A stretch of 64,000 nt of DNA from Novosphingobium ginsenosidimutans (GTDB lineage: Bacteria > Pseudomonadota > Alphaproteobacteria > Sphingomonadales > Sphingomonadaceae), in assembly GCF_007954425.1 (NCBI RefSeq), contig NZ_CP042345.1:1-64000 (forward strand), read 5' to 3'. Below, in pieces: positions 19,780 to 28,707 of the stretch. The notes below the pieces were generated by a model. The model searched no databases, was not told the DNA's origin, and saw only the letters and a program-made list of their open reading frames with translations. A program made the position numbers and the translations under genes. The first letter of the stretch is position 1. Each line of letters begins with the position of its first letter.

Positions 19780-21093
19780 ATGGTCCCCCGCTACGCCCGC
19801 CCCGCAATGGTCGCGATCTGGGAGCCGGAAGCCCGCTTCCGCATCTGGTTCGAGATTGAGGCCCACGCCACACAGAAGCTGGGTGACCTGGGCGTCGTGC
19901 CGCCGAGCGGGGCCAAGGCGCTGTGGGACTGGTGGGCGACCAATCCGGCAATCGACGTTGCCGCGATCGATGCGATCGAGGCCGTTACCAAGCACGACGT
20001 GATCGCCTTCCTTGACTGGGTGGCCCAGCAGGTCGGCCCCGAAGCACGCTTCATGCACCAGGGCATGACCAGTTCTGATGTGCTCGACACCACCCTGGCG
20101 GTCCAGCTGGCCCGAGCGAGTGACATCTTGCTGGCCGATCTCGACGAGCTACTCGCCGCAATCAAGCGCCGCGCCCTTGAGCACAAATACACCCCGACTA
20201 TCGGCCGCAGCCACGGCATCCATGCCGAGCCAACCACTTTCGGCAAGAAGCTGGCCGAAGCTTATGCTGAGTTCAGCCGCTGCAAGACCCGCCTGCTGGC
20301 TGCCCGCGCCGAAGTGGCAACCTGTGCGATTTCCGGCGCGGTCGGTACCTTCGCCAACATTGACCCCTCGGTTGAGGAATATGTTGCCGAGCAGCTCGGC
20401 CTTGCGGTCGAACCAGTTTCAACCCAGGTCATCCCGCGCGATCGCCACGCCATGTTCTTTGCGACGCTGGGCGTGATTGCCAGCTCGATCGAACGCCTCG
20501 CGGTCGAGATCCGCCATCTTCAGCGCACCGAAGTGCTTGAGGCCGAGGAGTACTTCTCCCCAGGGCAAAAGGGCTCGTCGGCCATGCCGCACAAGCGCAA
20601 CCCGGTGCTGACCGAAAACCTGACGGGCCTGGCCCGCATGGTCCGCTCGGCCGTCACCCCGGCGCTAGAGAACGTGGCACTGTGGCATGAGCGCGACATT
20701 TCGCACTCCTCGGTCGAACGCTTCATCGGACCCGATGCAACCATCACGCTTGACTTTGCCCTCGCCCGTCTGACCTCGGTGGTCGACAAGCTGCTCGTCT
20801 ATCCGGAGCGGATGCAGAAGAACCTCGATAAGATGGGCGGGCTGGTCCACTCGCAGCGCGTCCTGCTGGCGCTTACCCAGGCCGGGCTTGAGCGCGATGC
20901 CGCTTACCGCCTGGTCCAGCGCAATGCGATGAAGGTGTGGGAAAGCGATGGGCAGCTTAGCCTGCTCGAACTGCTGAAGGCCGATCCGGAAGTGGCGGCC
21001 GTGATGAGCGCGGGCGAGCTCGAGGAAAAGTTCAACCTCGATTACCACTTCAAGGCGATCGACACGATCTTCAGCCGGGTCTTCGGGGAGTAA
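19780..21093 (+). CDS. purB: Adenylosuccinate lyase
   Basis: 437-residue purine biosynthesis enzyme of the fumarase/aspartase superfamily. It cleaves adenylosuccinate to AMP and SAICAR to AICAR, each with release of fumarate. The superfamily signature is GSSAMPHKRNP at about residues 264-274; TSSDVLDT and GRSHGIHAEPTTFG contribute catalytic His and substrate-binding residues. It opens MVPRYARPAMVAIWEPEARF, as in the short bacterial purB class. Cytoplasmic tetramer. A GGAG site is 7 bases before the ATG and is flanked by the hairpin at 19744-19769. Confidence 0.96.
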   Translation: MVPRYARPAMVAIWEPEARFRIWFEIEAHATQKLGDLGVVPPSGAKALWDWWATNPAIDVAAIDAIEAVTKHDVIAFLDWVAQQVGPEARFMHQGMTSSDVLDTTLAVQLARASDILLADLDELLAAIKRRALEHKYTPTIGRSHGIHAEPTTFGKKLAEAYAEFSRCKTRLLAARAEVATCAISGAVGTFANIDPSVEEYVAEQLGLAVEPVSTQVIPRDRHAMFFATLGVIASSIERLAVEIRHLQRTEVLEAEEYFSPGQKGSSAMPHKRNPVLTENLTGLARMVRSAVTPALENVALWHERDISHSSVERFIGPDATITLDFALARLTSVVDKLLVYPERMQKNLDKMGGLVHSQRVLLALTQAGLERDAAYRLVQRNAMKVWESDGQLSLLELLKADPEVAAVMSAGELEEKFNLDYHFKAIDTIFSRVFGE

Positions 21094-21162
21094 CTTGCCC
21101 TGCCCCGTCATCCCGCCTAGCATCGCACGGCACGTTGCTGACGGCTACGGAGAGATGGGCCA

Positions 21163-21477
21163 ATGCAGATAATCCGCACGGTAATCTGGGTACTGGTACT
21201 GGTAGCGCTGGGGCTGTTCACGCTCAACAACTGGCAACCGGTTGAAGTGAAGCTGTGGGAGGGCATCATCCTCGAAACCAAGCTGCCGGCTTTGGTGATC
21301 GTCTCGTTCCTGATGGGCTTTCTGCCGATGTGGCTGCTGCACAAGGGTGTGCGCTGGCGGCTCAACCGGCGGATCGGGCTAATGGAAAACACCGTCAAAG
21401 CCAGCTCGATGGGCAACCCCGCTCCGATTGCAACCTCAACCCAGCTTGAAGCCGAAGCCCGCAAGGATGTGCTCTGA
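21163..21477 (+). CDS. LapA-domain (DUF1049) inner-membrane protein
   Basis: 104 residues with two membrane helices (about 4-22 and 41-62) and a short C-terminal cytoplasmic tail, the layout of lipopolysaccharide assembly protein A. The segment LFTLNNWQPVEVKLWEGIIL between the helices is family-like. In enterobacteria LapA works with LapB in controlling LpxC; no lapB is visible here. It stops 3 bases before pyrF, so the two are likely co-transcribed, an arrangement common in this order. Confidence 0.8.
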   Translation: MQIIRTVIWVLVLVALGLFTLNNWQPVEVKLWEGIILETKLPALVIVSFLMGFLPMWLLHKGVRWRLNRRIGLMENTVKASSMGNPAPIATSTQLEAEARKDVL

Positions 21478-21480
21478 ACC

Positions 21481-22155
21481 ATGTCGAACCCGATCTACCT
21501 CGCGCTCGACGTTCCCAGGCTTGATGCTGCCGAAGCCCTCGCCCGCAAAGTAAAGAGCCACGTCGGGGGGCTGAAACTCGGCCTCGAGTTTTTTTGCGCC
21601 CATGGCCATCACGGGGTGCATGAGATCGCCAAGATCGGGCTGCCGATCTTCCTCGATCTCAAACTGCATGACATTCCCAACACCGTTGCCGCAGCGATGC
21701 AGGCGATCCACGTGCTGGAACCGGCGATTGTCACGATCCATGCCAGCGGCGGGCGCGCGATGATGGAAGATGCCAAGGCAGCGGCGGGCGAACACACCAA
21801 GGTGGTCGCGGTCACGATGCTGACCAGCCTTGACGAGAGTGACCTCGCGGCCACCGGCGTCGGCGGTTCGGCGCATGACCAGGTACTGCGCCTGGCGGAC
21901 CTGGCCCATTCTGCCGGGCTCGACGGGATCGTCTGCTCTGGCCAGGAAGTCGGGGCGGTTCACCGGCAGTGGAAGGATGGCTTCTTCGTCGTCCCCGGCC
22001 TGCGCCCGGCCGGCGGCGTGCTGGGGGACCAGAAGCGTGCCGTTACCCCGCGCGAGGCCCGCGATGCCGGGGCTTCGGTGCTCGTCATCGGCCGCCCGAT
22101 CAGCCGCGCGGAGGATCCGGTTGCCGCTGCGCGGGCGATTGAGGCAACCCTTTAG
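21481..22155 (+). CDS. pyrF: Orotidine 5'-phosphate decarboxylase
   Basis: 224-residue TIM-barrel enzyme that decarboxylates OMP to UMP, the last step of de novo pyrimidine synthesis. The catalytic signature FLDLKLHDIPNTV (about residues 57-69) holds the Lys-Asp network; LALDVPRLDAAEALA at the start and VIGRPISRAEDP (phosphate binding) at the end are typical. Length is normal. Cytoplasmic. It follows the lapA-like gene by 3 bases and precedes the SIMPL gene. Confidence 0.95.
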   Translation: MSNPIYLALDVPRLDAAEALARKVKSHVGGLKLGLEFFCAHGHHGVHEIAKIGLPIFLDLKLHDIPNTVAAAMQAIHVLEPAIVTIHASGGRAMMEDAKAAAGEHTKVVAVTMLTSLDESDLAATGVGGSAHDQVLRLADLAHSAGLDGIVCSGQEVGAVHRQWKDGFFVVPGLRPAGGVLGDQKRAVTPREARDAGASVLVIGRPISRAEDPVAAARAIEATL

Positions 22156-22220
22156 GCCTTTCTCTGGTTCAGCCGAGCGAAAGCTCGCCGCGCGCAATGC
22201 CGCGGAACAAGGAGAAGACC

Positions 22221-22964
22221 ATGAAAATGCTTCGTTTCGCTCTTGCCCCGCTGGCCCTGGCCTGCGCCCTGCCTGCTGCCGCGCAAGTGGCCGCGCCGGT
22301 GCCCGCAATTGCCCCGGCCTCAACCCTGCTCTCGGTCAATGCCGAGGCGCGTTCGTTCCGCAAGCCCGACCTCGCGGTGTTCAGCGCCGGGGTAACCAGC
22401 CAGGGCAAGACTGCTGCGGAGGCGCTGGCAGCCAATTCGGCCGACATGAACCGCGTGCTTGCCGCACTCAATAAGGCGGGCATTGCCGATCGCGATATCC
22501 AGACCAGCAACCTCAGCCTTAACCCGCTTTATGCGCCGCAGGTCGTTGGGCCGGATGGGCGGGTCGAAAATCCTGAGCCGAAAATCATCGGCTACCAGGT
22601 TAACAACCAGGTCTCGGTGAAGCAGCGCAAGCTGGCCGATTTCGGCAAGGTGCTCGATACCCTGGTCAGCGCCGGCGCTAACCAGGTCAATGGCCCCAGC
22701 TTCGAACTCGACGATAGCGAGACCGCGCTGGACGAAGCCCGCACAGCTGCCATGGCCAAGGCCCGTCAGCGCGCCGAGCTCTATGCCAAGGCCGCCGGCC
22801 TCAAGGTCAAGCGGATCGTCTCGATCATCGAGAGCAGTGGCTATGTCCCGCCGATGCCGGTCATGTACGCCAAGGCGATGGCCGAAGTTGCGCCGACGCC
22901 GGTCGCGCCGGGTGAAGTCAGCCTGACCGCAAGCGTCGCGGTGCAGTTCGAACTGGCGCAGTAA
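22221..22964 (+). CDS. SIMPL-domain (DUF541) periplasmic protein
   Basis: 247 residues. A signal peptide (about 1-22, ending LPAAAQ) precedes the SIMPL domain (about 38-245), with LSVNAEARSFRKPDLAVFSA and GYQVNNQVSVKQRKL. The conserved late segment has KARQRAELYAKAAGLKVKRI. Family members are periplasmic or outer-membrane proteins of poorly known role, some linked to oxidative stress. Start at 22221 is fixed by AAGGAG eight bases upstream; the earlier ATG at 22197 has no such site. Confidence 0.85.
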   Translation: MKMLRFALAPLALACALPAAAQVAAPVPAIAPASTLLSVNAEARSFRKPDLAVFSAGVTSQGKTAAEALAANSADMNRVLAALNKAGIADRDIQTSNLSLNPLYAPQVVGPDGRVENPEPKIIGYQVNNQVSVKQRKLADFGKVLDTLVSAGANQVNGPSFELDDSETALDEARTAAMAKARQRAELYAKAAGLKVKRIVSIIESSGYVPPMPVMYAKAMAEVAPTPVAPGEVSLTASVAVQFELAQ

Positions 22965-22988
22965 AGGTCCAAGCGTTAGGGGGCGGCA

Positions 22989-23627
22989 ATGCCCGCCCCC
23001 CGGATCAAGCTCTGCGGATTGACCGACGGCACTGCGCTTGACGCGGCGATTGCCGCGCGCGCTGACTATGCGGGCTTCAACTTCTTTCCGTCCTCCCCTC
23101 GCTTTTTGGCACCAGCCCTGGCAGCCGAACTCGGCGCGCGGGCTGCGGGGCGGATTGGCCGGGTCGGCGTGTTCGTCGATGCCGCCGATGCCGCCATCGC
23201 CGAAGCGGTTGCGGCCGCCCAGCTTGATGCGATCCAGCTCCACGGCAGCGAAACGCCGCAACGCGCCGCCGAAATCCGCAACCGCTTCGGCCTGCCCGTC
23301 TGGCGCGTGATCGGTGTCGCCAAAGGTGAGGACGTAGCCAAGGCCGCCGCCTATGCCGGCGCCGCAGACTTCATCCTATTTGACGCCAAGACGCCAAAAG
23401 GCACCTTGCCCGGCGGGATGGGCCTGGCCTTTGACTGGAAACTGTTGGCGGGCCTGAAGATCGCGCTTCCCTGGGGCCTGGCCGGTGGCCTCAACCCCGC
23501 CAACGTAGCCGAGGCGGTGCGGCTAACCGGAGCCCCGCTGGTCGATGCCGCATCGGGCATCGAAAGTGCCCTGGGCGTCAAGGACCCGGCGCTGATTGCC
23601 GCCTTTTGCGGAGCGGCGCGGGCCTGA
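22989..23627 (+). CDS. trpF: Phosphoribosylanthranilate isomerase
   Basis: 212-residue TIM barrel catalysing the Amadori rearrangement of PRA to CdRP in tryptophan synthesis. The catalytic Cys is in IKLCGLTD near the start (about residue 8) and the catalytic Asp in LFDAKTPKG; FNFFPSSPR and GGLNPANVAEA (phosphate loop) are also typical. GGGGGCGG precedes the ATG. It is separated from trpB, usually the next gene, by an outer-membrane protein gene on the other strand. A bidirectional terminator follows at 23636-23665. Confidence 0.94.
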   Translation: MPAPRIKLCGLTDGTALDAAIAARADYAGFNFFPSSPRFLAPALAAELGARAAGRIGRVGVFVDAADAAIAEAVAAAQLDAIQLHGSETPQRAAEIRNRFGLPVWRVIGVAKGEDVAKAAAYAGAADFILFDAKTPKGTLPGGMGLAFDWKLLAGLKIALPWGLAGGLNPANVAEAVRLTGAPLVDAASGIESALGVKDPALIAAFCGAARA

Positions 23628-23635
23628 CACCAAAA

Positions 23636-23665
23636 AGGGGCGGCCCGTCGCCGGACCGCCCCTTC
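23636..23665. terminator. Bidirectional intrinsic terminator between trpF and the OM protein gene
   Basis: AAGGGGCGG (23636-23644) pairs with CCGCCCCTT (23657-23665); the interior can extend through CCG/CGG. Runs of A on the left and CTT on the right suit termination of both converging genes. Confidence 0.7.
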
Positions 23666-23686
23666 GCTCGGTGGACTGAAAAGTGC

Positions 23687-24148
23687 TTAAAACTTGATGC
23701 CCAGGCCAACCGTCACGGCGTCACTGTCGCTGAAGCCGTTGCCGGTGAAGAAGTGGCGATAGCCAACCTTGCCATAGAGGTTGTTGCCAAAGCCTTGCTC
23801 AAAGCCGACGCCGGCGTGCATCGAACCTTCGCACAGGTCGCACGGCTCGGTGGTATAGCCGCCATCGACGAACAGCTTGCCCTTTTCCGAGACCTTGGCG
23901 CCAAGGCGACCGGTCACACCGAAGGCGACCTTGGTGCCCGAAGTGCCGATCTTGTCACCCGAGACTTCGAGGCCAGCAAAGGCCTTCTCGCCCAGGTCGA
24001 AATCATAGCCGGCGGCCATGCCCCAGAAGTCCTGACTGTCACCGTCGCTCCAGATTACGCCGCCGCGGGCTTCAACGCGGGCCTCGTTGGCGAGCGCGGG
24101 CGAGGAAACGGCCACAGTGACGGCCAGGGCGATGAGAATCTTGCGCAT
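23687..24148 (-). CDS. Small outer-membrane beta-barrel protein
   Basis: 153 residues with a signal peptide (about 1-20, ending SPALA) and a mature part of alternating amphipathic strands ending in Phe, the usual outer-membrane barrel signature (VTVGLGIKF). Strand motifs such as YGKVGYRHFF and AAGYDFDLGEKAFAGLEVSG point to an opacity-type eight-stranded porin-like fold. Two Cys in CDLC may form a disulfide in a loop. It faces against the trp genes and lies between trpF and trpB. Function unknown. Confidence 0.75.
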   Translation of the reverse strand: MRKILIALAVTVAVSSPALANEARVEARGGVIWSDGDSQDFWGMAAGYDFDLGEKAFAGLEVSGDKIGTSGTKVAFGVTGRLGAKVSEKGKLFVDGGYTTEPCDLCEGSMHAGVGFEQGFGNNLYGKVGYRHFFTGNGFSDSDAVTVGLGIKF

Positions 24149-24380
24149 TGTCTGTACTCCTTGAATTGGTCCCTGGGTCGCAGGGAACGGGCGGGACTAG
24201 GCAGCGCCACCTTGCACCGGCGTGAACAGGCCGTTCAGAAAATACAATGACTTGTTCACCTGTGGCAATTGAGCAACATTTTGTTTCGTTCATCTTGCAG
24301 AAAGTTTCGGATAGTCCGACGGTTAAACCGGGCCTAGCGGACCGCTGGACAGCGCCCGCAATCCCTGCCAAGCGCCCCGC
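24149..24380. promoter_or_regulatory. Divergent control region between OM protein gene and trpB
   Basis: 232 bases without a gene. The central part (about 24235-24310) is AT-rich compared with its surroundings and probably holds both promoters. I see no Trp-rich leader peptide, no terminator/antiterminator pair and no T-box, so attenuation of trpB is not supported. Confidence 0.4.
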
Positions 24381-25589
24381 ATGAACACGGCCAATTCCTT
24401 CCGCAACCAGCCCGACGAGCGCGGCCATTTCGGCCAGTTTGGCGGGCGCTATGTCGCCGAAACGCTGATGCCGCTGGTGCTGGACCTGGAGCGAGAATAT
24501 CGCGCCGCCAAGGCCGATCCGGCGTTCCATGCCGAATTCGACGACCTGCTTGAGCACTATGTCGGGCGGCCCAGCCCGCTCTATTTCGCGCCGCGTTTGA
24601 CTGAAGAACTGGGCGGCGCGCAGGTCTGGTTCAAGCGCGATGAGCTGAACCACACCGGCGCGCACAAGATCAACAACTGCATCGGCCAGATTCTGCTGGC
24701 GATCCGCATGGGCAAGACCCGGATCATTGCCGAAACCGGCGCGGGCCAGCACGGTGTTGCCACTGCCACGGTCTGCGCGCGCTTCGGCCTGCCCTGCGTG
24801 GTCTACATGGGCGCGACCGACGTGGCGCGCCAGGCGCCCAACGTGTTCCGGATGAAGCTGCTCGGCGCGGAAGTCGTCCCGGTCACCTCGGGCGCGGCGA
24901 CGCTCAAGGACGCCATGAACGAGGCGCTGCGCGACTGGGTCGCGAACGTCCATGACACCTTCTACATCATCGGCACCGCCGCCGGCCCGCACCCCTATCC
25001 GGAACTGGTCCGCGATTTCCAGAGCGTGATCGGCAACGAGGCCCGCGCCCAGATGCTGCATCGCACCGGCCGCCTGCCCGACGTACTGGTCGCCGCGATC
25101 GGCGGAGGCAGCAATGCCATCGGCCTGTTCCATCCCTTCCTGGATGATCCGGAGGTCAAGATGCTCGGCGTCGAAGCGGCGGGTCACGGGCTCGACAAGG
25201 AGCACGCGGCATCGCTGGCTGGCGGGCGCCCCGGCATCCTCCACGGCAACAAGACCTACCTGCTGCAGGACGAGGACGGCCAGATTACCGAAGGCCACTC
25301 GATCAGCGCCGGCCTCGACTATCCCGGCATCGGGCCGGAGCATTCCTGGCTCAAGGAGATCGGCCGGGTCGACTATACCAGCGTGACCGATACCGAGGCG
25401 CTCGAAGGCTTCCAACTGCTCTGCCGCACCGAAGGCATCATTCCCGCGCTGGAACCGAGCCACGCCATCGCCGCCGTCACCAAGCTCGCTCCGACGATGA
25501 ACAAAGACCAGATCATTCTCGTCAACCTCTGCGGCCGCGGCGACAAGGACATTTTCTCGGTCGCGGAGTACCTGGGCGTGAAACTGTGA
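24381..25589 (+). CDS. trpB: Tryptophan synthase beta chain
   Basis: 402-residue PLP enzyme that condenses indole with serine. The Schiff-base Lys is residue 96 in [12 protein letters not shown]; the phosphate-binding GGGSNAIG and [12 protein letters not shown] follow. Length and the opening [20 protein letters not shown] are typical of TrpB1. Forms the alpha2-beta2 complex with TrpA. The stop codon overlaps the GTG start of a small membrane ORF, which in turn overlaps trpA. Confidence 0.97.
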   Translation: MNTANSFRNQPDERGHFGQFGGRYVAETLMPLVLDLEREYRAAKADPAFHAEFDDLLEHYVGRPSPLYFAPRLTEELGGAQVWFKRDELNHTGAHKINNCIGQILLAIRMGKTRIIAETGAGQHGVATATVCARFGLPCVVYMGATDVARQAPNVFRMKLLGAEVVPVTSGAATLKDAMNEALRDWVANVHDTFYIIGTAAGPHPYPELVRDFQSVIGNEARAQMLHRTGRLPDVLVAAIGGGSNAIGLFHPFLDDPEVKMLGVEAAGHGLDKEHAASLAGGRPGILHGNKTYLLQDEDGQITEGHSISAGLDYPGIGPEHSWLKEIGRVDYTSVTDTEALEGFQLLCRTEGIIPALEPSHAIAAVTKLAPTMNKDQIILVNLCGRGDKDIFSVAEYLGVKL

Positions 25590-25777
25590 CCTTGCGGCTC
25601 CAAATTGCCGGAGCGATCCTGCTCGCGTCCGCCGGCGTGTTTGCCGCGCTTTACGCCGTCTCTGGCATGCCCGGATTGAACGACTCCTTTCTAGGTTGGG
25701 CCTTGCCAGTCAGTCTGGCCGGAGGCGTAGTGGTCGCCCTATTGCTCAGCCGAACTGCGACACGACGCCATGACTGA
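25586..25777 (+). CDS. Small two-helix membrane protein between trpB and trpA
   Basis: 63 residues, starting at the GTG that overlaps the trpB stop (GTGA) and ending 8 bases inside trpA. Two hydrophobic segments (about 6-26 and 36-55) are joined by a short polar stretch ([10 protein letters not shown]), with a positive C-terminus (RTATRRHD). I do not recognise a family. The tight overlaps on both sides suggest real, coupled translation; a spacer that happens to be open is the alternative. Confidence 0.6.
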   Translation: MTLRLQIAGAILLASAGVFAALYAVSGMPGLNDSFLGWALPVSLAGGVVVALLLSRTATRRHD

Positions 25778-26570
25778 TCGCCTCTCCGCCGCTTTTGCCA
25801 AGGGCCGCCCGGCCCTCGTCACCTTCGTCACCGGGGGTGATCCTACTCCGGCCGCCACGCCCGCAATCCTTGATGCGCTGGTGGCCGGCGGGGCGGATGT
25901 GATCGAGCTGGGCATGCCCTTTACCGATCCGATGGCCGATGGCCCGGCAATCCAGAAGGCCAACCTGCGCAGCCTGGGCGCGGGAACGCGCACCGCCGAT
26001 ATCCTGAAGATCGCAGCCGATTTCCGCGCGCGGCATCCAGACGTGCCGCTGGTGCTGATGGGCTATGCCAACCCGATGACGATCCGCGGCGCGGACTGGT
26101 TTGCCGATGCCAGCGCCAAGGCAGGGATCGATGGGGTGATCTGCGTCGACATTCCGCCCGAGGAAGACCCGGAGCTTGGCCCGGCGCTGCGCGCGAAGGG
26201 CATTTCGCTGATCCGCCTGGCCACCCCCACCACCGATGCGGCGCGCCTGCCGGCGGTGCTGGAGGGTTCGTCAGGCTTCCTCTATTACGTCTCGGTCGCC
26301 GGGATTACCGGCATGCAGCAGGCCGCAGTCGGCGGGGTTGCTGAGGCCGTGGCCAGGATCAAGGCCGCTTCCGACATTCCGGTTGCCGTCGGCTTTGGCG
26401 TGCGCACCCCTGAACAGGCCGCCGCCTTTGCCAAGGTGGCCGACGGCGTGGTGGTCGGTTCGGCGCTGGTTGACCTGGTTGGTGAGCATGGCGCAAATGC
26501 CGCCGGGCCTGTGCAGGAACTAACAGCGGCATTGGCGGCAGCGGTCCATTCGGCTAGGACCACCGCATGA
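25770..26570 (+). CDS. trpA: Tryptophan synthase alpha chain
   Basis: 266-residue TIM barrel cleaving indole-3-glycerol phosphate to indole and glyceraldehyde 3-phosphate. The catalytic Glu is residue 46 (DVIELGMPF) and the second acid lies in [20 protein letters not shown] and [10 protein letters not shown] are the phosphate-binding parts. Indole is channelled to TrpB. The start overlaps the preceding small ORF by 8 bases and the stop overlaps accD by 4 (ATGA), so the whole trpB-accD stretch is one coupled operon. Confidence 0.96.
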   Translation: MTDRLSAAFAKGRPALVTFVTGGDPTPAATPAILDALVAGGADVIELGMPFTDPMADGPAIQKANLRSLGAGTRTADILKIAADFRARHPDVPLVLMGYANPMTIRGADWFADASAKAGIDGVICVDIPPEEDPELGPALRAKGISLIRLATPTTDAARLPAVLEGSSGFLYYVSVAGITGMQQAAVGGVAEAVARIKAASDIPVAVGFGVRTPEQAAAFAKVADGVVVGSALVDLVGEHGANAAGPVQELTAALAAAVHSARTTA

Positions 26571-27415
26571 GCTGGATTGATCGTGTTCGCAAAGCGCTGC
26601 CCTTTCAGGACAAGCGCGACACTCCGGACAACCTCTGGATCAAGTGCCCTTCGTGCAGCGAAATGCTGTTCACCAAGGAATATGAGGAGAACCTCAACGT
26701 CTGCCCGCGCTGTGACCACCACGGCCGCATCGGTGCCGACGCGCGGTTTGCCCAGCTGCTCGATCCGGCCTTCACCATCCTGCCTTCGCCCAAGGTCAAG
26801 GAAGACCCGCTGAAGTTCAAGGATTCGAAGAAGTATCCCGACCGCCTGAAGGCTGCCCGCGCCGCCAACCCGCATCCCGACGCACTGACCAATGCGCTTG
26901 GCACGATTGGCGGCAAGAAGGTGGTGCTCGGCGTGCAGGACTTTGCCTTCATGGGCGGATCAATGGGCATGGCCGTGGGTGCGGCTTTCGTCGCCGGGGC
27001 GGACAAGGCGCTCAAGGAAAAGTGCGCTTACGTCATCTGCACTGCTGCGGGCGGCGCACGGATGCAGGAAGGCATCCTAAGCCTGATGCAGATGCCCAAG
27101 ACGACCGTGGCCGTGCGCCGCCTCAATGCCGCGGGCCTGCCCTATATCGTCGTGCTGACCGACCCGACCACCGGCGGCGTTACTGCGAGCTACGCCATGC
27201 TCGGCGATGTCCAGATTGCCGAGCCGGGCTGCCTGATCGGTTTTGCCGGCCAGCGTGTGATCCAGGATACCATCCGCGAAAAGCTGCCCGAAGGCTTCCA
27301 GCGCGCCGAATACCTGCACGAGCACGGCATGGTCGACATGGTGGTCCACCGCCGCGACCTGAAGGAGCAGCTCGCGCTGCTGCTTGATTACCTGGGGTCC
27401 AGCAAGGCAGCCTGA
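26567..27415 (+). CDS. accD: Acetyl-CoA carboxylase carboxyltransferase subunit beta
   Basis: 282 residues. An N-terminal four-Cys zinc ribbon (Cys 27, 30, 46 and 49; CPSC and CPRC) precedes the crotonase-like carboxyltransferase domain with [11 protein letters not shown] and [11 protein letters not shown]. With AccA it moves the carboxyl group from biotin to acetyl-CoA to make malonyl-CoA, the first step of fatty acid synthesis. Placement between trpA and folC is a classic alphaproteobacterial order. Starts in a 4-base overlap with trpA. Confidence 0.96.
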   Translation: MSWIDRVRKALPFQDKRDTPDNLWIKCPSCSEMLFTKEYEENLNVCPRCDHHGRIGADARFAQLLDPAFTILPSPKVKEDPLKFKDSKKYPDRLKAARAANPHPDALTNALGTIGGKKVVLGVQDFAFMGGSMGMAVGAAFVAGADKALKEKCAYVICTAAGGARMQEGILSLMQMPKTTVAVRRLNAAGLPYIVVLTDPTTGGVTASYAMLGDVQIAEPGCLIGFAGQRVIQDTIREKLPEGFQRAEYLHEHGMVDMVVHRRDLKEQLALLLDYLGSSKAA

Positions 27416-27420
27416 CCCCG

Positions 27421-28707
27421 GTGCGCGATTTCGCCACGTCAGACAGTCCCCGCGTGCAGGCGCAGCTCGATCGGCTGGGCGCGCTGTCCGTGCCGGACGG
27501 ACGATTCGGGCTGGAAACGATCCGTGCACTGCTGGCCCGGCTGGACGATCCGCACCTCCGTCTTCCGCCGGTGTTCCATGTCGCCGGGACCAACGGCAAG
27601 GGCAGCACCTGCGCTTTCCTGCGGGCCATGCTGGAGGCCGAGGGCTACAAGGTCCACGCCACGATCAGCCCGCACCTGGTCCGTTATAACGAGCGCATTC
27701 GCCTGGCGGGCCAGTTGATTGACGATGACCGGCTGGCTGATCTGCTGGCCGAGGTGCTGGACCTTGGCGATGACCTGAACCCCAGCTTTTTCGAAGTGAC
27801 CATCGCCGCCGCCTTTGCCGAATTTGCCCGCGTGCCGGCCGACGTCTGCGTGGTGGAGGTTGGCCTTGGCGGCCGCTTCGATGCGACCAATGCGCTGGAA
27901 CAGCCCGCCGTCTGCGGGATCGCCGCGCTGGGGCTGGATCACGAACGCTTCCTGCTGGCGCCCGAGGAGGACGTGCCGACCGTGCCGCTGGAGCGGATCG
28001 CCTTCGAGAAGGCCGGCATCGCCAAGCCCGGGGTGCAGCTGGTAACGCAGCAGTACGACCTCGGCATGACCAAGGCCGTGCTCGACCAGGCGATGCGCGC
28101 CGGGGCCCGCCCGGCGCTGCGCGGGCTGGACTGGTTTGCCGAGGTTGGTACCGAGATTGCCTATCGCGACAAGCATGGCGAACTGATCCTGCCGCTCCCC
28201 GCCCTCACCGGCCCGCACCAGGCCGACAACGCCGCGCTGGCCGTGGCGATGATCCGCCACCAGAACGCGCTGGCGGTTTCAGAAGCAGCCATTCGCACCG
28301 GACTGGCCTCAGCCAGGTGGCCCGCCCGTTTGCAGCGTCTGAGCGTTGGCCCGCTGGTCGGCAACCGCGAAGTCTGGCTCGATGGCGGGCACAATCCATC
28401 GGCCGGGGCGGCGCTGGCGCAGCATTTTCAGGGCCAGCGTTTCCACCTGATCATCGGCATGCTGGCGAACAAGGACCCGGCAGCGCTGACTGGCCCGCTG
28501 GCCGCCAATGCTGCCTCGATTGCAGCCGTGCCAGTGCCGACGCACGAATGGCACCCGGCGGAAGCCTTCGGCCCGAATGCGGTCGCCTTTCCGGATGTGC
28601 CGAGCGCGCTCGCCGCTGTGCCGCAGGATGGCCTGCCGGTGCTGATTGCGGGTTCGCTCTACCTCGCCGGCGAAGTCCTGCGCCTCAACGGCGAGCTGCC
28701 TGACTAG
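27421..28707 (+). CDS. folC: Bifunctional folylpolyglutamate synthase / dihydrofolate synthase
   Basis: 428-residue Mur-ligase-fold enzyme that adds glutamate to dihydropteroate and folates. The ATP loop is VAGTNGKGST at 54-63, followed by ISPHLVRYNERIR and VVEVGLGGRFDATN; the C-terminal domain contains WLDGGHNPSAG. It starts at GTG 27421, five bases after the accD stop. The 3' end overlaps the converging transporter gene by 4 bases. Confidence 0.94.
   Translation: MRDFATSDSPRVQAQLDRLGALSVPDGRFGLETIRALLARLDDPHLRLPPVFHVAGTNGKGSTCAFLRAMLEAEGYKVHATISPHLVRYNERIRLAGQLIDDDRLADLLAEVLDLGDDLNPSFFEVTIAAAFAEFARVPADVCVVEVGLGGRFDATNALEQPAVCGIAALGLDHERFLLAPEEDVPTVPLERIAFEKAGIAKPGVQLVTQQYDLGMTKAVLDQAMRAGARPALRGLDWFAEVGTEIAYRDKHGELILPLPALTGPHQADNAALAVAMIRHQNALAVSEAAIRTGLASARWPARLQRLSVGPLVGNREVWLDGGHNPSAGAALAQHFQGQRFHLIIGMLANKDPAALTGPLAANAASIAAVPVPTHEWHPAEAFGPNAVAFPDVPSALAAVPQDGLPVLIAGSLYLAGEVLRLNGELPD

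Noticed and set aside
24149..24380. Trp attenuator or T-box before trpB
   Set aside because: No leader peptide with Trp codons, no alternative hairpins and no T-box sequence seen.
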